A stretch of 64,000 nucleotides of DNA from Mucilaginibacter oryzae (lineage in GTDB: Bacteria; Bacteroidota; Bacteroidia; Sphingobacteriales; Sphingobacteriaceae). Under the pieces are notes generated by a model. The model was not told where the DNA came from. It did not search any database and saw nothing but the letters and a program-made list of their open reading frames with translations. A program made the position numbers and the translations under genes. Shown here piece by piece: positions 16,620 to 26,294 of the stretch. Position 1 is the first letter of the stretch; each line of letters starts with the position of its first letter. The stretch covers positions 1 through 64,000 of the forward strand of contig NZ_QGHA01000004.1 of the NCBI RefSeq assembly GCF_003148845.1. Direction: 5' to 3'.

Positions 16620-17423
16620 ATGGCTGGAAAGAAAAAACCTTACGGAATAGGTAACATCGTATCATGGGGTGCTACAGTGGTGATTATAGGGTTAATGTTT
16701 AAAATATTACACTGGCCTGGTGCCACCTATTGGATAGCGGCTGGACTTATAACTGAAGCTATCTTGTTTTTTATTTTAGGTTTTCAACGCGAAGACAAGG
16801 AAATTGACTGGGTTAGGGTGTATCCCGAATTAAGCGAAGATTTTCAGGGTGAACTGCCAAAAGCTACTGTGCGAGGCTTTAGCAGCAATCCTGGTCCGTC
16901 AACTACTGCCGCTTTGGATAAAATGATGGAGGACGCCAAAATTGGTCCTGAACTGGTTCGCAGTCTTGGCGATGGTCTGCGTTCATTTGGCGATAAAGTA
17001 GCTGCTATTTCGCGCGTTACCGATGCCGGAGAAGCAACCATAGCTTTTACCAGTAAAGTTAAAGCAGCCACCGAAAGTTATGATAAGTTGAGCAACTCTT
17101 TCGAAAAGGCGTCGGCCAATTTGGTTGAAATGGCCAATTCAAATGTTGATTCAAAAGCTTACCATGACCAGGTTAACCAACTGGCTAAAAACCTCTCGGC
17201 TTTAAATGCTGTATACGAACTTGAATTGCAGGATTCGAGCGCACACTTAAAATCAATGAATAAATTTTACCAGAACCTTGCCCTTACCATGAACAACTTT
17301 AACGAATCGATGGACGATTCGAAACAGTTTAAGGAAGAGGTTGGCCGTTTGGCTAAAAACCTGGCATCATTAAACTCGATTTATGGCAATATGCTTACTG
17401 CCATGAACCAGCCGCGCGTTTAA
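16620..17423 (+). CDS. gldL: Type IX secretion inner-membrane motor subunit GldL (PorL)
   Basis: GldL and GldM form the proton-driven motor that powers T9SS and gliding. Two adjacent helices at the N terminus (about residues 10-30 and 35-55) include ILHWPGATYWIAAGLITEAI, with the glutamate in the second helix expected to take part in proton transfer. The remaining 200 residues are cytoplasmic, largely coiled coil, with two related segments (DQVNQLAKNLSALN and EEVGRLAKNLASLN). The length of 267 is near the family norm. Confidence 0.95.
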   Translation: MAGKKKPYGIGNIVSWGATVVIIGLMFKILHWPGATYWIAAGLITEAILFFILGFQREDKEIDWVRVYPELSEDFQGELPKATVRGFSSNPGPSTTAALDKMMEDAKIGPELVRSLGDGLRSFGDKVAAISRVTDAGEATIAFTSKVKAATESYDKLSNSFEKASANLVEMANSNVDSKAYHDQVNQLAKNLSALNAVYELELQDSSAHLKSMNKFYQNLALTMNNFNESMDDSKQFKEEVGRLAKNLASLNSIYGNMLTAMNQPRV

Positions 17424-17464
17424 TTATAATTAATTGATTGATTACAAGAAAAGAATTAAAATAG

Positions 17465-18982
17465 ATGGCCGGAGGTAAGGAAACCCCAAGACAGCGAATG
17501 ATAGGTATATTATACCTGGTACTATTGGGCCTTATAGCCCTTAATGTACCGGATAGCCTGTTAGACGCATTTAAAAATATAACAAACAGTTTGGATGCAT
17601 CAACCAAAAACGTTAATACCGGCCTGCAGGCCACTTACAGTGCGTTTGAAGCTACTAAACTAAAAGAACAGGCAGATAGAGCTAAGCCTATTTATGAAAA
17701 GGCTAAGCGAGCAAGTGCTATTGCTGCCGAATTGAATACTTATATTGAAGAGTTAAAAGCGAAACTGATAGCTGAGGGTGGAGGGATTAATCCAGAAATA
17801 GACGACGTTGATGGACGTGATAATCTTGACATCTCGCCGCGCATCATGATAAATCAAAAAAATGGCGAAAAGTTAAAAGCTAAAATTGACGAAACACGCC
17901 GGAAGTTACTTGAAGTTTTAGACAAGGATAGCGTTGGTGTACAGTTTTCGCTAAACACTGTTGCTCCTAAAACACATGGAGATGTTAAAAAATCATGGGA
18001 GGAAGCAAATTTTGGTGACGGTATTCCGCTGGGAGCAACACTTACCACTTTAGCTAAAATTGAAGCCGATAATAAAAATGCAGAGAACGAAGTAGTTAAG
18101 AAGGTATTAGGTAAAATAGATCAGGCGCAGGTTACACTTGATAAATTCAGCGCAGTTGTGGTAGCACCAAGCAGCTATATTATAGCAGGCCAGCCGTACA
18201 CCGCTCAAATCTTTTTAACAGCGTACGATTCAAAATCAAACCCGGACATTACAATTAACGGCAGCAAGGTAGCGGTAACCGATGGTAAGGGCAATTATAC
18301 AGTTACCGCAAGTGGCGAAGGCAAACATAGTTTTGAAGGCTTTATCCGAGTTAAAAACAATACAACCGGGAAAGACGACGCCTATCCTTTTAAGCAGGAG
18401 TATACTGTTGCGAAACCCTCGGCGGTTATCTCTCCGGATAAAATGAATGTACTTTACATCGGTGTGCCTAACCCGATCTCGGTTTCGGCTCCTGGTGTAC
18501 TAACTTCCAGTATCAATGCGCGTATCAGCAGTGGTTCTTTGAGCGGCTCGGGCGGCCATTTCACAGCTACCGTAAGCAGTATTGGTAAAGCAACCATCAC
18601 AGTTACCGGCGAAAAGGGAATGGTATTAGGTTCAAACGAGTTCCGCATCAAACGGATCCCTGATCCTAAGCCTCAATTTGCAGGTAAAAGCGGCGGTAAC
18701 ACCAGTTCTGCCAATATTAAAGCGCAGGACAGGCTTTTCGCGCAACTGGATAACTTTGATTTCGACGCCAAGTTTAACGTAACACACTTTACTTTATTGG
18801 TTGTTAAGCCACGTCAGGATGCTATCATTTTATCGGGCAGCAGCGGCGAGTTAACAAGCGCCATGCATAGCGCTTTAAATACGGTTACACCCGGAACTAC
18901 GGTTGTATTTAAGGATATCGTAGCTGTAGGCCCTGATCGTCAACCAAGGTCACTTGATCCGATTGTTATATCGGCAAACTAA
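17465..18982 (+). CDS. gldM: Type IX secretion motor/shaft protein GldM (PorM)
   Basis: The 505-residue protein has one N-terminal membrane helix (MIGILYLVLLGLIALNV, about 13-29) followed by the conserved PDSLLDAFKNIT. A large periplasmic part of four domains follows that spans to the GldKN ring. The length equals the family norm. It starts 41 bp after gldL and ends 6 bp before gldN, so the motor and ring genes are one transcription unit. Confidence 0.95.
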   Translation: MAGGKETPRQRMIGILYLVLLGLIALNVPDSLLDAFKNITNSLDASTKNVNTGLQATYSAFEATKLKEQADRAKPIYEKAKRASAIAAELNTYIEELKAKLIAEGGGINPEIDDVDGRDNLDISPRIMINQKNGEKLKAKIDETRRKLLEVLDKDSVGVQFSLNTVAPKTHGDVKKSWEEANFGDGIPLGATLTTLAKIEADNKNAENEVVKKVLGKIDQAQVTLDKFSAVVVAPSSYIIAGQPYTAQIFLTAYDSKSNPDITINGSKVAVTDGKGNYTVTASGEGKHSFEGFIRVKNNTTGKDDAYPFKQEYTVAKPSAVISPDKMNVLYIGVPNPISVSAPGVLTSSINARISSGSLSGSGGHFTATVSSIGKATITVTGEKGMVLGSNEFRIKRIPDPKPQFAGKSGGNTSSANIKAQDRLFAQLDNFDFDAKFNVTHFTLLVVKPRQDAIILSGSSGELTSAMHSALNTVTPGTTVVFKDIVAVGPDRQPRSLDPIVISAN

Positions 18983-18988
18983 ACGCGT

Positions 18989-19966
18989 ATGAAGAAGAAG
19001 ATTTTAGTTATTATCCTTTGCCTGGCTTGCGTGGGCGGCGCTTATGCTCAAAAAAAGCGTACTAAACGTACTCCGGCTAAAAAGACAGCGGCAGCCCGGC
19101 AAACTCAGGTTCAGCCGGATAACGTGACCAGTCAGCAGCCAATGGGCGGCGGCACCGATTCTATCAGGAAAATAAACGGAAAGCCTTTTGAAAGGCCGCT
19201 TGATGGCTATTATAAAAAGAATAACATATTTAGTGCAAGGGTTACGCCATATCCAAATGTGCGCGAAAATGACGTGGTTTTTTCAAAACGGGTATGGCGC
19301 GAGATTGATGTTCGCGAAAAAATGAACCAGTACCTCGCATCACCCAAGCGCCGTTTAATTGACGTACTGCTGGATGCCATTGTTGCAGGCGAACTTACCG
19401 CTTACGACCCCACCCCGGGTAAAAAGGATGATGTTGGGGGCGATGAGTTCAGCACGCCGTTAACTGGTGCCCAGGCCCGCGGCCGCCTGGCATCAGACAG
19501 CAGCGTAGTTGAAAAACGCGATAAAGATAACAACGTGATATCATCACAAATGGTGGCCGGTGAGTTTAATCCCGATAGCGTATTAAAATTCCGTATTAAG
19601 GAAGATTGGATTTTTGATAAGCAACGTTCTGTATTTGAGCCGCGGATTATAGGTATAGCACCGCTGATTAAACCTAAAGGTGCAGGCTCGCTGGATATTG
19701 ATTTTCAGCCGGCGTTTTGGGTTTATTTTCCCGACGCCCGTGCGGTACTGGCAACCAAAGAGGTTATCAGCCGTAATAATGATGCTACCGGCTTAAGCTT
19801 TGACGATGTTTTTATGAAGCGCATTTTTACCAGCTATATTGTTAAAGAAAGCAATGATAAAGACGAGCGTATAAAAGATTATGCGCAGGGTATAGACAGG
19901 CTTTATGAATCTGAAAGGATTAAAAAGGAGCTGATGGACTGGGAGCTTAACCTCTGGCAGTATTAA
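18989..19966 (+). CDS. gldN: Type IX secretion ring protein GldN (PorN)
   Basis: The 325-residue periplasmic protein binds GldK in the outer-membrane-attached ring. A signal peptide (MKKKILVIILCLACVGGAYA) precedes a basic low-complexity linker. The conserved core includes VVFSKRVWREIDVREKMNQ, the segment KFRIKEDWIFDKQRSVFEPR, and IIGIAPL. It is the last gene of gldKLMN and is followed by a hairpin terminator. Confidence 0.95.
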   Translation: MKKKILVIILCLACVGGAYAQKKRTKRTPAKKTAAARQTQVQPDNVTSQQPMGGGTDSIRKINGKPFERPLDGYYKKNNIFSARVTPYPNVRENDVVFSKRVWREIDVREKMNQYLASPKRRLIDVLLDAIVAGELTAYDPTPGKKDDVGGDEFSTPLTGAQARGRLASDSSVVEKRDKDNNVISSQMVAGEFNPDSVLKFRIKEDWIFDKQRSVFEPRIIGIAPLIKPKGAGSLDIDFQPAFWVYFPDARAVLATKEVISRNNDATGLSFDDVFMKRIFTSYIVKESNDKDERIKDYAQGIDRLYESERIKKELMDWELNLWQY

Positions 19967-19980
19967 GCTAAAGGGATTTT

Positions 19981-20019
19981 ATAATGCAAGCGCGGTGATT
20001 TTTACCGCGCTTGTATTAT
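19981..20019. terminator. Terminator hairpin after gldN
   Basis: A 16-bp stem (arms 19981-19996 and 20004-20019, one G-T wobble) encloses a 7-base T-rich loop 15 bp after the gldN stop. A T-run follows a few bases later. It separates gldN from the convergent pbp1A. Confidence 0.65.
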
Positions 20020-20359
20020 ACCGGTATTTTTTCGTCTGGGAGGGCGCTGCCTGTGAATGTAAACGACTTGTGAGATTGGGAAAGGCTAAGAAAAGGAACG
20101 GTTAAACAAGGGGCGTTATAATCACCATTTGAACTTAGACTACGCTGAAATCCTCTGTGATCGCGTCCTTAAAAATAAGGAAACCTATGAATGTTTTCGG
20201 TATTATATATAATGATGAACAATAATAAGCGGTATAAACTGATCAGCACATGAACCAATACAATGCCTGCCTTAACGGCATTGCTGTCAAAATATATCAC
20301 TTAATACCAATATCCTCTCAAGCGGCAGAAGCTATTCTATTCGATCTCTCCCTTTGCTA
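20020..20359. other. Intergenic stretch between convergent genes
   Basis: No gene is supported in these 340 bp between the gldN terminator and the pbp1A stop. A plus-strand frame from 20250 is mostly antisense to pbp1A and is not counted. Confidence 0.4.
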
Positions 20360-22627
20360 TCAAAACCCTAACTTATTATCTACTTCGCTATTATTGCCTT
20401 GCTGTTGCTGGTTATATACGTCGCAGTTCATTTCAATGCTTACGCCGTTTGCCGGGGCATCAAAGTCTACATTTTTTTTGATCCCCAGGGCCGGGTTGGC
20501 ATATACCTTTTTCATATAGAAAGCAAAGATCGGCAGGGCGCTGTTGGCACCTTCACCCAGGCGTGTACTTTGAAAAGCAATGTCCCGGTCTTCGCAGCCT
20601 GTCCACAAGCCTGTAACCAACTGGGGGGTGATGCCGATAAACCAGCCGTCGGAGTTGTTTTGGGTGGTGCCCGTTTTACCGCCAATAGGGTTGCGCAAGC
20701 CATATTTATAGGCCAGGCGCGAACCGGTACCATTTTCAATAACGCCTTTAAGCATATAGGTCATTACATAGGCGGTTTGCGGGTTCATGGCCTGCACCAC
20801 GCGTGGTGTATGGGTGTATAATACGTTTCCGTTTTTATCTTCAATACGTAAAATATAGGTAGGCTCGGTCCATAAGCCATGGTTGGCAAATGTTGAGTAA
20901 GCGGCAGTCATTTCAAAAACAGAGGCATCGAAAGTACCCAGGCAAATAGATGGGTACGGCGGAACATTGGAGGTGATGCCCATTTTCTTAATCAGCTCAA
21001 CCACAGGTTCGGGTTTAACTTCGCCCATAATATGGGCTGTAACCCAGTTTTGCGAGTGTGCCAATGCCTGTCTCAGCGTGATGAAACCCGGCAGCGTTTC
21101 GGCCGGCGATGAGCGTGGGCACCATGGGGCACCGTAACCGCGGATGGTATCGGGCACGTTATTGATTTTGAGGCATGGCGAATAGCCATTATCAATAGCT
21201 ACGGCATAGGTAAAAGGTTTAGCTGTTGAGCCTACCTGGCGCGTACCGCTTTTTACCTGGTCGTATTTAAAGTGCTCGAAATTAGTACCACCCACCCATG
21301 CTTTAACATAGCCGGTTGTAGGGTCCATGCTCATGAGGGCGTTACGAAGCAGCATTTTGCTGTATATGATAGAATCTATGGGTCGCATCAACGTATCGAT
21401 GTTGCCATGCCAGGTAAACAGGTTGAGGGTTGTTTTGGTATTGAAGTTTTCCTGGATCTCCTCGTCGGTTTTATCCTGTTGTTTCAACTGCTTGTACCTG
21501 TCGGATTTTTGCATCCCCTGGTCCAGTAAAAACTTAAAATTATGGATGCTTTTGTACAGGTTGCGGCCGCGCCAATGGTTGTTAAACTGCGCCTGCAGAT
21601 CCTTCATATACTCTTTTTGTGCTTCTTCGGCATATTGCTGCATGGTGGCATCAATGGTGGTGTATATTTTCAGGCCGTCGCGGTCAAGGTCGTAAGGGGT
21701 ACCATCCGGGCGGTTGATGTTTTGTTCTTTAAAAATCTTCTGAACCTCTTTTTTCAAAACCGAACGGAAGTAAGGCGCCAAACCGTCAAAATGATTGTTC
21801 TGGTGAAAATCCAGGCCCAGCGGTTTTCTTTTAAAGTCTTCTGCCTGGCCTTCGCTCAGGTACTTTTGCTCGGCCATGCGATTTAGCACGAGGTTACGGC
21901 GTTTGATGGCATTATCCGGATGACGGATAGGCGAGTAAATGCCTGGCCCGTTAACCATGCCGATCAGCAAAGCGGCCTGATCGGGCGTTAGTTTATCGGG
22001 GGTAGTATTAAAATAAGTGCGTGCTGCAGATTTGATGCCGAAGGTATTATAGGCGCCAAAATCAACCGTGTTCAGGTACATCGTCAGGATCTCTTCCTTG
22101 GTGTAGTGGCGTTCCAGCTTAACAGCGGTAACCCATTCCTGCAATTTCTGGATAATACGTTTAAATGGATTGGCCGACCGCTCGGAAAAGAGGTTGAGCG
22201 CGAGTTGCTGCGTGATGGTACTGCCGCCTTGCTTTTCGCCAATAAGCAGGTGAGCGAAAATAGTAAAGCTCCGACCGAAATCAATGCCCGAATGCTCATA
22301 AAAGCGTTTATCCTCGGTTGCTACCAGGGCATTAATTACGTTGGGCGATAGCTCACGGTAAGTAACGTTTGACCGGTTTTGAACATAATAAGTACCTAAA
22401 ACCTGCTTATCTGACGAGAGAATCTCGGTAGCCTGGTTGCTTTTAGGGTTTTCCAGATCGCGGAAGGAAGGCAGCTGGCCAAATACATCAAAAATGGTTA
22501 AGGTGATCATGATCACCACAAAGGCAAACAATGCTATTACAGTTCGCCATATATACCAGTTGTATCTTCTGATATCCGCGGGCTGCAGGGTGTTTTTCGG
22601 GTTATATCCGGTATTAGTGATTCTCAT
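20360..22627 (-). CDS. Class A penicillin-binding protein 1A
   Basis: This bifunctional peptidoglycan synthase has a cytoplasmic tail and a membrane helix at about 28-48. A GT51 transglycosylase domain follows with ATEDKRFYEHSGIDFGRS (104-121) and GGSTITQQLALNLF. The transpeptidase domain has all three motifs: SxxK in GSTAKPFTYAV, SQN in AHSQNWVTAH, and KTGT in GGKTGTTQNNSDGWF. At 755 residues the length is normal. It starts 3 bp after the porW/sprE stop, so both are on one minus-strand transcript. That linkage may tie wall synthesis to T9SS assembly. Confidence 0.95.
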   Translation of the reverse strand: MRITNTGYNPKNTLQPADIRRYNWYIWRTVIALFAFVVIMITLTIFDVFGQLPSFRDLENPKSNQATEILSSDKQVLGTYYVQNRSNVTYRELSPNVINALVATEDKRFYEHSGIDFGRSFTIFAHLLIGEKQGGSTITQQLALNLFSERSANPFKRIIQKLQEWVTAVKLERHYTKEEILTMYLNTVDFGAYNTFGIKSAARTYFNTTPDKLTPDQAALLIGMVNGPGIYSPIRHPDNAIKRRNLVLNRMAEQKYLSEGQAEDFKRKPLGLDFHQNNHFDGLAPYFRSVLKKEVQKIFKEQNINRPDGTPYDLDRDGLKIYTTIDATMQQYAEEAQKEYMKDLQAQFNNHWRGRNLYKSIHNFKFLLDQGMQKSDRYKQLKQQDKTDEEIQENFNTKTTLNLFTWHGNIDTLMRPIDSIIYSKMLLRNALMSMDPTTGYVKAWVGGTNFEHFKYDQVKSGTRQVGSTAKPFTYAVAIDNGYSPCLKINNVPDTIRGYGAPWCPRSSPAETLPGFITLRQALAHSQNWVTAHIMGEVKPEPVVELIKKMGITSNVPPYPSICLGTFDASVFEMTAAYSTFANHGLWTEPTYILRIEDKNGNVLYTHTPRVVQAMNPQTAYVMTYMLKGVIENGTGSRLAYKYGLRNPIGGKTGTTQNNSDGWFIGITPQLVTGLWTGCEDRDIAFQSTRLGEGANSALPIFAFYMKKVYANPALGIKKNVDFDAPANGVSIEMNCDVYNQQQQGNNSEVDNKLGF

Positions 22628-22630
22628 TTT

Positions 22631-25594
22631 TTAATAATATTTCTGGTAGTAGTCAATATAACTCTCCAATGTTTTCGGGGTTGCTAATTTATCCAGATTT
22701 TCTTTCGTAATAATAAAAAAGCTGTATTTCTCCTTGGGTACCTTCATAATATCAGGCATCAGCGGTATAATTGCCCTTGCGTAGGCTTTAACATCCTCCA
22801 AACTGTAAAAACGGCCAACATATATCAGCTGGTTATCGTCTCCTACACTTTTAATTAGATGAAATATACGTGTGTTAGCGTAACGCGTTCTATTAAATTG
22901 CCCTATACCGAAACGGGATGAGGCCAGATTAGTTGTACCTGTAGCTACATTTATAACAAAAAAGTAAAAGCTGCTATCGCGCTTGCTGAATATATAATTA
23001 ACAGTGGGTACATTACTGATAGCTACCGGCGGTTTGGTTACCACACTGTCTTTTGTTTTCGGGGCTGACTGCATCACAAGGTCAGGTGCGTTTGACATCG
23101 GCGGGATATCATGTTTAGGCATCGGAATCCGGATATCATTGATTTTTGCTTGCTGCGGAGCTGCCTCCTGCCCGATTTTGGCCGCGGGGGCTTTCGCCGT
23201 TTCTATTTGTTTGTCACGTTCTATCCGTTGCTGCGGGGTTACGGCTTCGGCAACATACGGCTTGCGGTATTCCGTTTGTTTTTGATAGGCCACGGGCGGC
23301 GTAAACGGGATCTCGTTCGGATCGTCGTTATATAAAACCACGGGGCGGGCGGCAATCTCGGCCCGGTTGGAGTCGATATAAGCCAGGTGCTGGTTAACTA
23401 ATGGCGTTACCAGTTTATCCTGCGGATATTTTGCGGCGATAAGTTGCAGATCGGTTTGGAAAGGAGCCAGTTTTTCCTGGTGCCCGGCTGCGATGGTTTT
23501 TAAATAATATAACTGGGCCGAATAGCGGTTGTCAGGGTATTTTTTTAGCAGTTCATCGGCACTGCTAACCACCCGGGCATATTGTTTTTCGGCATATAAT
23601 TGATAAACCTGGTTGTAATAGCCGTTAAACTCAGCATTTACATCATCAAGTTTACGGGCATAATCCGGGTCGGTGATAACCCTGGCAAATACGCTTTCCG
23701 GATACTCTTTCAGTACCCGGTTTTTATAGCCTGTTGATTTGTTTTCATCAATACCCGCATACAGCCTGTACAGGTTGTAATAAATGGATGGCCTGTCGTT
23801 GCTTTGCGGAAAGCGGGCCAGGAGGGCTTCGTAAGTGGCGATAGCTTCTTTTTTATCCTCCAGCACGTCGCGGTAAAAATTGGCCATTTCAAAATAGGCA
23901 TCATATACGCGCATGTTTGATTGCTGCAGCAAAGCCGGGGTAAGCGGCAGGTTTTTGGTTAGTTCCTGCCGGTAGGCGCCTGCCGAGGTATTGGTGGCGT
24001 TGTATGCCGCGGTTCCTATAGGTGCGTCAGGATCGGAAACTTGCGCTATACCCGAGGCCCCGGTAGATACAACGGCGTTAGAACGCCTGCTGCGGCGCCA
24101 GTTATCTTCAAGTTTACGGTTACCCCAAAGCCGCTTAAAATCATTATAGCCCTGGCTTACGGCGCTGTTATTATAAAAATAAAAGGTGCTGCCGTTGTTT
24201 CGGCCTTTTGAGGCTGATTGCCGGTTGTCACTGTCGTAATTGTTGCTTAGAGGGGCGCCGTTACCGGCGTTGTTTGTTTCGGCAAGGGTCAGTTGTTGCT
24301 GGATGCGCATTTTACGGGCCACCATGGCATCAATCCGCGCATCCCTTGTTTTTTCGTCGAGCGAGGCCAGCATCTGCAGGGTATCCTCGCGCGAGATCGT
24401 TTCCAGCAGGCGCGTAAGAACCTGCAGGTTATCGGCTTTTTTGCGGATAAGCTGATAGCCCGGGTAATTCACCGGCAGGTTACGAAGCGTACTATCGTAG
24501 TATAACTTTGAACTTGCGTAGTCGGCCTTGTTTTTAAAGTTGATCTCGGCTATGCGTAGATAGGAGAGGCCCTTTTGGTTTTGATTTTTGGTGCTCAGCC
24601 TTACCGATTTTTGATAGCTTTTAAGGGCGTTTTCAATGTCGTTGGCTTTGAATTGCTGTTCGCCTATCTGGTAATAAATCTGGTCGTAAAAGTCCGCGTT
24701 ATCCTCGTTTTTAAGCAAACTGCGTAACAACGATATTTTACCGGCCTTAATACCGTTTTGATTATCCTGGATGCCGATGCGGTTAAGGTTGGCATTAAAA
24801 GCCATTTCAAAACTGGCATTGCTTTTAACAATGCGAGTATAATTTTGATAAGCGTCGCCCGCTTTAAGGTTAAGCTCCTGCAGTTGTGCCAGTATAAAAG
24901 TCCACCTGAGGGTAAGGTTTTGGTTACGGCTGTATTTGATAGCCTGTTTGGCCATCTCCTCGGCTTCGGTGTAGTTTTGGGTGATGATATCGTACTGCAG
25001 TTTGGTAGCGAAAACATCAGCGCTGATACTTTTTTTGGGGTTGATGTTCCGAATGGCCGTATCGATGGTTGTTTGGGCCAGGGGTAGCTGGTTAAGGTAC
25101 ATCAGGCCACGGGCCTTCCAAACCAATGCTTCCTGTTTCAGATTAGCCTGCCCTTTTTCATCGCCAAACGAGCGGATCACATAATTAAAATATTCAACCG
25201 CGTCAAAATAATTAGCTTCCAGGTAGCGTGCCTTGCCTAAAACCAGGTAAGCATCGCCCAGGTAATGGCTTTGTTCTTTGATGCTGATGATCTTGTTGGC
25301 TTTTTTAACCGCCTCTTCCAGATCTTTATCCGGGGTGCCTGTTTGAGCAGTAGTATCGGGATATACGCTCAACAATTCGTTATAGGCATCCGGAAAGGCC
25401 AGGGCATAGCTTTCCTGTTTCAGCCGTAAAATCTCGTTGGCATTAAACAGGATGTTATAATGCGCCGTAAGATTTTGCATAGCGCGGTTAAAGCCGCTTT
25501 GCTTTTCGAGCGAACAGCCAACTGCCGTAACTATTAAAGCAAACAGGAAAAAAATGCCGGTTTTTGGTGTAATGGTTGATGTTCCTCGCCTCAA
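22631..25594 (-). CDS. porW: T9SS-associated TPR lipoprotein PorW/SprE-like
   Basis: The 987-residue lipoprotein starts with TTG at 25594; no ATG lies between the upstream in-frame stop and the signal sequence. The lipobox is VTAVGC at about residues 22-27. Next comes NLTAHYNILFNANEIL, characteristic of SprE/PorW proteins, and then many TPR-like helical repeats. A low-complexity PA-rich segment follows, and a C-terminal domain resembling SPOR-type folds ends the protein. PorW/SprE is needed for T9SS function and gliding and links PorKN to the translocon. The gene is convergent with gldKLMN a few kb away. Confidence 0.8.
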   Translation of the reverse strand: MRRGTSTITPKTGIFFLFALIVTAVGCSLEKQSGFNRAMQNLTAHYNILFNANEILRLKQESYALAFPDAYNELLSVYPDTTAQTGTPDKDLEEAVKKANKIISIKEQSHYLGDAYLVLGKARYLEANYFDAVEYFNYVIRSFGDEKGQANLKQEALVWKARGLMYLNQLPLAQTTIDTAIRNINPKKSISADVFATKLQYDIITQNYTEAEEMAKQAIKYSRNQNLTLRWTFILAQLQELNLKAGDAYQNYTRIVKSNASFEMAFNANLNRIGIQDNQNGIKAGKISLLRSLLKNEDNADFYDQIYYQIGEQQFKANDIENALKSYQKSVRLSTKNQNQKGLSYLRIAEINFKNKADYASSKLYYDSTLRNLPVNYPGYQLIRKKADNLQVLTRLLETISREDTLQMLASLDEKTRDARIDAMVARKMRIQQQLTLAETNNAGNGAPLSNNYDSDNRQSASKGRNNGSTFYFYNNSAVSQGYNDFKRLWGNRKLEDNWRRSRRSNAVVSTGASGIAQVSDPDAPIGTAAYNATNTSAGAYRQELTKNLPLTPALLQQSNMRVYDAYFEMANFYRDVLEDKKEAIATYEALLARFPQSNDRPSIYYNLYRLYAGIDENKSTGYKNRVLKEYPESVFARVITDPDYARKLDDVNAEFNGYYNQVYQLYAEKQYARVVSSADELLKKYPDNRYSAQLYYLKTIAAGHQEKLAPFQTDLQLIAAKYPQDKLVTPLVNQHLAYIDSNRAEIAARPVVLYNDDPNEIPFTPPVAYQKQTEYRKPYVAEAVTPQQRIERDKQIETAKAPAAKIGQEAAPQQAKINDIRIPMPKHDIPPMSNAPDLVMQSAPKTKDSVVTKPPVAISNVPTVNYIFSKRDSSFYFFVINVATGTTNLASSRFGIGQFNRTRYANTRIFHLIKSVGDDNQLIYVGRFYSLEDVKAYARAIIPLMPDIMKVPKEKYSFFIITKENLDKLATPKTLESYIDYYQKYY

Positions 25595-25664
25595 TGTAAT
25601 ACGGTGGGTTAAAAAGCATTGCTAAAATACTAAAGATTATACAATAGGTTTAATAAATTTGCGC

Positions 25665-25895
25665 ATGCCAGAAAATGAACGGGGTAATAAAAATGATACG
25701 GGCAAGCAGGTTAGCAGCTACGCCAGGTTTACAGGTATCGCTTTCCAGATGATCGTAATTATTGGTGTCTGCGCTTTCGCGGGTTATAAAATTGATGAGC
25801 GTACCGGGCATACGGTAAAATGGGTTACCGCCGCGCTTTCGCTTGCGGGTGTATTTATCGCATTATTTCTTGTTATCCGATCTGTAAAAAATTAA
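25665..25895 (+). CDS. AtpZ/AtpI family protein
   Basis: From the ATG at 25665 the product has 76 residues: a polar N terminus and two membrane helices, IAFQMIVIIGVCAFAGYKID and VTAALSLAGVFIALFLVI. This is the layout of AtpZ/AtpI proteins encoded at the start of F1Fo operons, thought to help c-ring assembly or magnesium entry. The frame extends to a TTG at 25659, which adds only two residues. Confidence 0.85.
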   Translation: MPENERGNKNDTGKQVSSYARFTGIAFQMIVIIGVCAFAGYKIDERTGHTVKWVTAALSLAGVFIALFLVIRSVKN

Positions 25896-25899
25896 AAAA

Positions 25900-26280
25900 T
25901 TGCTGCGAGTTATCCTATCCTTTTTTCTGTTTGTAATTATCACTGCGGTACCCCCGGTTTTACTTACTTATACCGGCCATTCGGGCTGGCTTGTACCCCG
26001 TTTCTGGCTTATCTTTTTTTTTATCTCGGCGCTCACTTTTATCACCGTTTTTATGGTGAATTTTGTAGGTAAAATCAACTACTCGCTGTATACACAAACC
26101 TTCCTGGCGGCTACTACGGTTAAAATTTTAGCCGCTATGTTTTTCGCCCTGTTTTTCCTCATGAAGGTTAAACCTGACAACGGGATTTTTCTGGCCGATT
26201 TTTTTTACGTGTATTTCTTAAACATAGCCTTTGAAATTTACGGTTTGTTGTGTACCTTGCGCAACCAAAAAATAAAGTAA
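25900..26280 (+). CDS. Small membrane protein of the ATP synthase operon (AtpI-like position)
   Basis: The 126-residue protein has four membrane helices and starts with TTG at 25900, 4 bp after the preceding stop. No enzyme motif is visible. Its place between atpZ and atpB fits the second AtpI-like subunit found in many Bacteroidota operons. It runs to 26280; atpB starts 14 bp later. Function is inferred from position only. Confidence 0.65.
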   Translation: MLRVILSFFLFVIITAVPPVLLTYTGHSGWLVPRFWLIFFFISALTFITVFMVNFVGKINYSLYTQTFLAATTVKILAAMFFALFFLMKVKPDNGIFLADFFYVYFLNIAFEIYGLLCTLRNQKIK

Positions 26281-26294
26281 AAAACTCTCTGCTA

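Noticed and set aside
20250-20821. Plus-strand frames of 89 and 140 codons
   Set aside because: Antisense to the well-supported pbp1A coding sequence.
24208-24505. Three overlapping plus-strand frames rich in R, C and S
   Set aside because: Shadows of the porW/sprE gene on the opposite strand.
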